Source: Salticus scenicus
Taxonomy: Eukaryota; Arthropoda; Arachnida; Araneae; Salticidae
Direction of reading: 5' to 3'
DNA length: 64,000 bases
NCBI GenBank assembly: GCA_963930645.1
Contig: OZ005656.1
Location: 276,474,095 to 276,538,094, forward strand
Position 1 is the stretch's first letter. Every line of letters starts with the position of its first letter. The position numbers and the translations under genes are program-made. Of this stretch, positions 57,450-64,000 are shown one piece after another. Below the pieces are notes generated by a model that worked only from the letters and a program-made list of their open reading frames with translations, did no database searches and was not told where the DNA came from.

Positions 57450-58055
57450 GTGAGTCCCTTCGTCATGAAAAGAATAAACTGCCCAAACAATATGTTTTCC
57501 GTTTTGGCCATTTTGACTCGACGTTGATAGATGAAAGCGTGAATCAGTGATATTTTGCCATTATAAAGAGAAGGTTTTTTTCCCTTACAGATGAATATAT
57601 ATATATATTTTTTCTTTTTTGAATAACAAACACAAGCTATTTTCTTTAAATAAAAATTTTTCATTTTTAAGACTGTTGCCATTCTAGAGTTATGTTTTAC
57701 AAAGGAATTATTCTTGAAATAACTCATTTGTAGTAGCTGATAACAGTTCAATTTTTTTTAGACTTATTGATAAATATAGAAATAAAAACTGTGAGACTTA
57801 TTGTGATAAGAAAAAAAAATCATTTATATATAATGGCCAGCGAAGTGTTTAAAGTCAGCTAGTATTTAGATAAAGACAAAAATGTTTGTACGTTTATTCA
57901 AGGGAATAGATAAAATTGGCAACAACGGCAAAATTACTGTATGAAACAAATAGTATGATCTGTCTTAATCAAAATGATTTTTACCAGTTTCTTAACATTA
58001 TGAAATTATCTGAATTACAATATGACTATAATTTAATGATATTCTTATTATATAT
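57450..58055. other. AT-rich stretch; no gene accepted
   Basis: The 108-codon minus frame at 57425-57751 and the 86-codon plus frame at 57916-58176 have low-complexity composition, and the latter reads through a poly(A) run as lysines. I see no family signature. Confidence 0.5.
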
Positions 58056-58061
58056 TTATCA

Positions 58062-58070
58062 CCCCCCCCC

Positions 58071-58106
<36 letters not shown>
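58062..58106. repeat. C10-A35 compound homopolymer
   Basis: Ten C directly followed by 35 A. A very similar structure lies at 60083-60123. Confidence 0.95.
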
Positions 58107-58107
<1 letters not shown>

Positions 58108-60080
58108 GCCAGAGGCAAAAACGAAACTTTTTATATATGCTTCCACCTAGTGACTTTAGAAGCCAATTATATATAGGGTATTGTAATTTTCAATAATAGA
58201 CAACTCGTCATAGTATTAGATTTAGTTCACCTAAAATTTGACTTGACATTTTCTTGCCTCAATACCTTCAACTGTATATGCAATATCCATCGTTTATCAA
58301 AATATGAAAATGCTATGAAATTGGTGTGGTTATGCGGTTTCAAAAAAAGATGCGTAGATTACAGCATATAATTAAGTGAAATACGTATATACGTCGGTAT
58401 ATTCCTATAACTACCAACTCACTCATTCTTCCTCCGGGAGATATCATACCAGAAAATTTCTAGAAAAATATTTAATTTATTCAAACGTAGAAAACAAATA
58501 TGGCAGATTTCAATTTAAAAACCGTGGTTGCAAACCTAATTTGAAAATTCGAAAATCTGCTATGTATTTTAATTTTTAAAAGTTTCTGCAGCCTTTTAGC
58601 TTTCTCTAAAACGTTACATTGTAAAACTAAAGGGGTTTGGTTTTTTGTGTATTAGATGAACGTCGGCGATTCATAGCTTATAAAGTTTTTAACACGAATG
58701 CGCAAAATCATTCTTTTAAAGTAAAGTATTCTTCTACAGGATTGTCTAAATACGAGGCTCATTTTGTGAAGAATATATTTTTACATAATTCACAAGTAGT
58801 GAGTTAAACATGTCATGCCCTTAATAATAATATTAATAATAACAATGATAGTAATAATAAGAGTAATAATAAAACCATCTTTTTATTTTTAAGCATTTAA
58901 AATTTTTATTTAAGAAAATTTTGTATCAAAATCATTTTATTTTATGAATGACCATGAAATTCTAAAAATTCTGACTACTAGCTAGAAAATAACTTCAAAA
59001 ACGACAGAAAAAAAAAAAAAAAAAGATTATATGCACGCTATGGATGGCCATGTAAAAATGAAAGTCTTTTTATTAAATTTGATGGCTCTAGTAAATAAAT
59101 AAAAATACGAAAAAGGATTGTGAATATAGAATAAAATACATTATACGCAATGTCATGAAAGATTTTATTTTGCAGTCACGAAATATGCTAAATATACTTA
59201 CGTAATTCATTCTTCAATAATCTTGTAAAATGCAATGAAAAATAAATTACGTAGGTACATTTGTAAAATGAAACTGTGCAGAATATGTCTAGTTATAACA
59301 TAAGTCATTCAATATCAATTTTTTTTCCGCTATTTTACAGTTATCTAGATTTTTTATAATCAAATTTTCGTTTTGATTTTTCAATTTTGCATCACGCATT
59401 TTCTGGAATTTAAATAAATATAGCAAATTTCAATGATTTCCGACGACAATTTTTTAATTACTGTATGATTTCTTTCCCTAAAGAGGCATTTCAATTACAA
59501 CGTTTATGTTACTTTATTTTTACTGAATATAGATACAGAATACGCAAAAAGTTTAACTTTATTCACTTGATAACGTGTCTGAATTTCCGAAAAAAATTCA
59601 ATCAATTAGAAGAGGGAGTCTTTTAATTAAATAAAAGGGGTTGTAGGTATAAGAGGCACCTCGGGAGCAAATTGCAAACTTTCAAATGAGAATGGGGATC
59701 ATTTGATAGTTCAATGGAACGATATTTTCAAGATAAATTGCTTTTAAGAAAATTATTATTTGTCCATTTTAAAAAGGTTACGACTGGTTAAAGTTTTTAC
59801 CAAAAGCTTCCTCTGTATCTCGAAAATACCTCAGATTTTTTTTTTTTTTTTTTTTTTTTTGTATCAAATTCTTTTATTCACTTGGACAATTATTTCATCT
59901 GGCTAAAAGAATATTAGATTGGGGAGCATGGGAAAGTAACTTTGGGGTCACATTTGAAATTTATGATCGAAGAAGTTTTTTTATTAGCTCTCTAGAAAGG
60001 TTTTCTCAAAGGTTCTTTCTTTGTTTGTTCCCGTTTCATTTTATAGATGCTCCCTTATCCTCCCTTAATCCAATTATATG
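58107..60080. other. AT-rich stretch without recognised features
   Basis: T runs near 59838-59860 and scattered short repeats only. The segment 59630-60060 is slightly less AT-rich but has no open frame or inverted ends that I can see. Confidence 0.5.
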
Positions 60081-60082
60081 GA

Positions 60083-60123
60083 CCCCCCCCCCCCCCCAAA
60101 AAAAAAAAAAAAAAAAAAAAAAA
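60083..60123. repeat. C15-A26 compound homopolymer
   Basis: Fifteen C followed by 26 A, the same order as at 58062-58106. Confidence 0.95.
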
Positions 60124-60664
60124 CTGATTGAATGTGACTTTTTTTAATTTTCAGAAACTCTGCTTTAAATGGCATTTATGCACAACCAGGAATATTTACG
60201 ACCTCCAGCAATAAAATAATAACTACGATTGTCGAGGGTCTGTTTGCTTAAAATTTTTCCATTGGATATTTCGTTCCTTCTAATACCATCATGAGTCAAG
60301 ACGTCCCTTATAAATAAAGATATGTAGCTCAAGTACACTTTCTCTCACCCATTTGGTAATTCACAAAACTAGGCAAAAATGAAGAGCTATAGAAAAAATC
60401 GTGAGGAAATGAAAAATCACTAAGATACGATAAATATTCAGTGAGGCGACAGACCAAATTATGCTTTAAAATTAAGTTTCGTTTACCACGTCTGATAACA
60501 AAGAATTTTTTTTTTCTTAAAAAGGAGTATATAAGAGTAGAAAAAAAATTGTTCCTCCAAAACTAATTGCACATAATTTTTTTTACAAGCAAAGGAAAAA
60601 CAAAATACACTATATTTTTATAAAAACTGGTTAAATTCTTTCAAATTTTATATTTAAAATTTTA

Positions 60665-60666
<2 letters not shown>

Positions 60667-60710
<44 letters not shown>

Positions 60711-60742
60711 TATTGAAAATTAATAAAAATGTTTAAAAACTG

Positions 60743-60775
<33 letters not shown>
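60667..60775. repeat. (TA)n tract and poly(A) run
   Basis: (TA)n at 60667-60709 and an A run of about 27 nt at 60749-60775. Confidence 0.95.
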
Positions 60776-60776
<1 letters not shown>

Positions 60777-61379
60777 ATGAAAAATATTTTTTATTCTATG
60801 TACGTTATATGCATTTTAAATAGAATGCCAAATAATTATGCATCTAAATAGTTTTTACTTTTAAAGCATGTTTATTTTAAAACTAATACATACTGAACTC
60901 CATGCATTTTCCGTTTACCTCCAAATACAATTATTCATGCACTATATTTAATTTATTTGTTTTTATCTGTAGAAATACACATGCATAAAGTTAATGATAT
61001 GCATTATTATATAATCGACGACAATAACTTCGACAGTTGTAGCTAGAACCTACCATTTTAATATAAATAATGAAATCAATAAAATAATACTATTGATACT
61101 TAAATTTATTTAATGCCTAAAAATAAATTAATTCATACTTTTTGCATTGCATGCATTATTTTTAAGTGATATATAGGGTAACTATAAAATATTTTTTTGC
61201 ACACGTGTTAAATGGTGTTGATAGATATTTCAAACAAAATGGTCAGCAGAAATAAACAATGGAAAACCTTTAATTGTAGTAAAATTAATATCTTAAATAA
61301 TAAATAATAATAAAAGACAGCATAATACATACATATATATATTCATATATTGTTACATTTTAGTGGAATGCATAAATAA

Positions 61380-61384
<5 letters not shown>

Positions 61385-61433
<49 letters not shown>
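61385..61433. repeat. (TA)n(GA)n microsatellite
   Basis: About 28 nt TA then about 21 nt GA. Confidence 0.95.
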
Positions 61434-61551
61434 TGATACAGATATATATTGCGGCAATTGTGCCTTGAGAATCGGTGAACGGTATACTCAAGTCAAAAGA
61501 AAATGCAATTTATATAGGGATGAGCTAAATAACTTATTATGCATATTTTTA

Positions 61552-61850
61552 TTTTCTTCTATATATAGAGAGAGAAAGTGTTGGATTCATTAAAATTTAT
61601 TTAACTACATTTTCCGATCGATTTACACGTTTTTGGATGTCCTGCACACTATTTGACTGTTTTTAGAAAATATCTGTCTGTGTGTCTCTGTGTGTGTCTA
61701 TCAGAAATATTTTAGACACTGTATCAATGAACGCAATTTAACCAAACTTGGTATTTGATTGGACCCTGTCATATAATGATGCTGAATAGATTTGGGTATA
61801 CATCGCTCAACAGGTGGTGGGGTGATCTCATTTTTTTCTAAATTTTTAAC
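61552..61850 (-). repeat. Stem-loop-tailed dispersed family, copy g
   Basis: Inverse copy. The terminal palindrome TCTATATATAGA (61558-61569) is flanked by TTTTCT and GAGAGAAAGT. Then follow a CGATTTACACGTTTTTGGAT block, CTGTCTGTGTGTCTCTGTGT and one unit ending CAACAGGTGGTGGGGTG. The last is the inverse of the CACCTGTTG motif in copy f. Confidence 0.65.
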
Positions 61851-62403
61851 ATGGCAGTTTAGTACAAAATTTCGTATAAATGTACATAATGAGAGTTATT
61901 TTTTAACGTGTAATTGTAAATTTAGTATGAATTATTGATAATATAATAAGTTCCGACTGAATACGCTGCCTAGTTTAACACACATATGTTGTAAAAAGAC
62001 TCGAAAAAAAAATAGTTTTATAACTTACAATATCACTACTAAAAATATTTATGCTTTCTTAATTTTTCTAAATATTATTTTTGAAAAGTTTCAATAATTT
62101 GTTCATAATGAATATTTCACAAGAGTTAATAATATTCCTTTGAAATAACACAATAAAAAAAATTTAAATAACTTATATAATATATGAGAAGTATCATGAA
62201 AACTTCATTATAAATTCTTTCTATTATAGATGTATTATTTAAATAACAACTTTTACCCGAACTGCTGATACTTTGCATCTTTTTCTACACAATATCTTTC
62301 TTTTATTTCATTTTTTTAAACGATTATCTTCATTAATTAACTTTTGCAGTGTTTTTCTTTCGCCATACCTTAAGCACAGTGAAAGTTTTTATTTCTCCTT
62401 TTA

Positions 62404-62407
<4 letters not shown>

Positions 62408-62488
<81 letters not shown>
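62408..62488. repeat. (TA)n(TG)n microsatellite
   Basis: About 29 nt TA followed by about 52 nt TG. The Cys-Val open frames here are translation artefacts. Confidence 0.97.
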
Positions 62489-62491
<3 letters not shown>

Positions 62492-62499
62492 ATTACATA

Positions 62500-64000
62500 A
62501 AGTTATTTTTTCACAAACATGTGGCAATAAATGGGCCATTACTTACACGGCAATTTCACCAAACTGATTCGATTCAATTACAATATATTTATATATTTAA
62601 GCACATTTTAATGCTATCTAAGTTTTATCTGTAAAACGCACATTACACTGTCTATGAGATCCGACGTTCGAATAGGTTTTTAAATAAAACTCTCTGAGAT
62701 ATTTAGCCGCAGTGTATTTTTTATCATCCAGATTAAGCCACACTGATTTTGACAGATTTCCTGAAATATTCAAATAAACAGCGTTTATGCAAACTTAAGT
62801 TTTGAAATTGAGATCTTAAGTTTATTTATTTACTTCGTTCAATATAGCTTTTTAAATTCCAGTTTAAAAAATAAACAACACGTGCTTGCATTTTACAGTA
62901 AACTAAACAATAAATTAAAAACAAAACAATTGTATTTAAAATTGTGGCAATAAATGTTAGTTTAGTGTAATAGAACCAAACTGGTAACCCAAACATTCTT
63001 CTCATAACTTCATTCTTAAAATAATAAAAGCACAAATGATACACTTTTTTAAACTAATATTTTTGATTAAATAGCTTTTTCTTATTTTTCATTACTTATT
63101 TTGTTGTTGTTGTTGTTTTCTTAAGCTTTATTATCTGATAAAATACAAACTTATGTATATCTTATTAGTATTTATATTACGAAAATAAAAACTGTTCTTT
63201 CAATCCATTTTTTTTTAAATAAATTGTTATCTTTCTAAACTTATCATAACTTTATCTCTTAATTAAGTTACATATTTATTCCTTTTTTGTCTTTTATTTA
63301 TATACACTTGAGCATGATTTTCTGCTGAAATAAAAGATTAAATTCTTATTCACTTTTACTTTGTGTAATCTTTTATCAAAAGGTTTTTTTCGTTTCTTTT
63401 GTGTTTATCTTGTTATAGTTTTCGACTGTTTCATAATAGTTTCTTCCATGCTTAAAATTAATCCCACATAATATTTTGTTAAGCTTCTAATTTGAATGTA
63501 AATAGAGGTACATTTATGTGGATGAAAGAAACAAATTAAATCGTTGAATATTAAGAAGTTTTGGGTATTCTTTATAGTTATTTTTGCATTTTCTTTCACA
63601 ATACTTATTCATTTTACTAAACAAAGATTATCAGTTCTTAGCTTCTCTTTCTTCTTTTCTTTCAAGATAAAATGTAATTTCTAGTTTTTTTCTTCATCTT
63701 CAAAAATGTTTTAACTTCCTAATGTTGAAAGTGGCTTTAAAAAATTTTCTCTTCTCTTATTTTATTTTATTTTATTTATATTCTCTTTAAATAGCATATG
63801 ATAGTTTTGTTAATTAAAAAAAATATATTAAATTTTTCATACATAGCTATCTGAAAATTATTACATTATTTTAAAAAGATCTTAAAATGAAAACAAAATT
63901 AAATTTATTTTATTGTTAAAACCAATCTCAAAGTATTCCTTTTGCATAAAGTTATATACTTTTATTTTAATTCACATCTATTAAATTTTAATATGAGCGT
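62500..64000. other. AT-rich stretch to window end, nothing recognised
   Basis: No tRNA-like sequence, element ends or credible frame. Minus frames of 72 and 64 codons are low-complexity and unsupported. Confidence 0.5.

Noticed and set aside
62349..62634. Cys-Val repeat frames
   Set aside because: Translation of the (TG)n microsatellite.

Overview
The window is eukaryotic and strongly AT-rich. It contains (TA)n tracts, many A/T homopolymers of 20-40 nt, tRNA-derived short interspersed elements, decayed Tc1/mariner, hAT and piggyBac DNA transposons, and non-LTR retrotransposon fragments. This points to intergenic or deep intronic DNA of an arthropod. An arachnid such as a spider is my best guess from the overall repeat style, but that is inference. 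I find no intact protein gene. The longest open frames are transposase or reverse-transcriptase relics, antisense shadows, or translations of simple repeats and tRNA-like sequence.

Layout. 1-3.3 kb: a dispersed repeat, a tRNA-cored short element, and a full-length but dead Tc1-type element with both terminal repeats (1766-3330). 3.3-7.5 kb: mostly featureless AT-rich DNA, with one complex TAATTA-rich patch. 7.5-9.5 kb: three tandem 252-bp units, a broken RNase H domain of a non-LTR retrotransposon, and a 57-codon minus-strand frame that could be a terminal coding exon, with a perfect 14-bp hairpin just upstream. 10.4-19.2 kb: an old tandem array of a ~1.34-kb unit in which each copy carries different small transposons, most of them with TA target sites. 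19.2-26.3 kb: two internally deleted mariner/Tc1 elements, a Tc1 N-terminal relic, SINE-like pieces and a cluster of tRNA-cored elements. 27-31.9 kb: a ~1.6-kb foldback element with a hAT MITE nested in one arm (8-bp target duplication), a mariner MITE, an RTE-type reverse-transcriptase fragment and a tRNA-Gly-like SINE. 32.5-38.3 kb: a long (TA)n tract, a second large foldback and a palindromic ~500-bp satellite with G-rich tracts. 38.3-53.1 kb: decayed coding-like DNA, two tRNA-cored palindromic elements, several palindromic MITEs, an LTR-like segment, several copies of a dispersed element family and a piggyBac MITE. 53.1-64 kb: mostly simple repeats, one 150-bp tandem array and one more copy of the dispersed family.

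Two signals stand out. First, two unrelated families place a tRNA-like cloverleaf in or next to inverted-repeat arms (1.1, 13.5, 25.7-26.3 kb; 40.0 and 49.9 kb). In the best case a 73-nt tRNA-Thr(TGT)-like gene is enclosed by 53-nt arms, and the right arm includes the gene's own 3' acceptor strand. Second, a dispersed family occurs at about 6.4, 22.7, 24.2, 39.2, 45.0, 47.8, 51.1 and 61.6 kb. It has 100-170-bp internal units, a CA-rich stretch and a conserved tail, and in most copies it ends in a stem-loop whose stem sequence differs between copies while pairing is kept.
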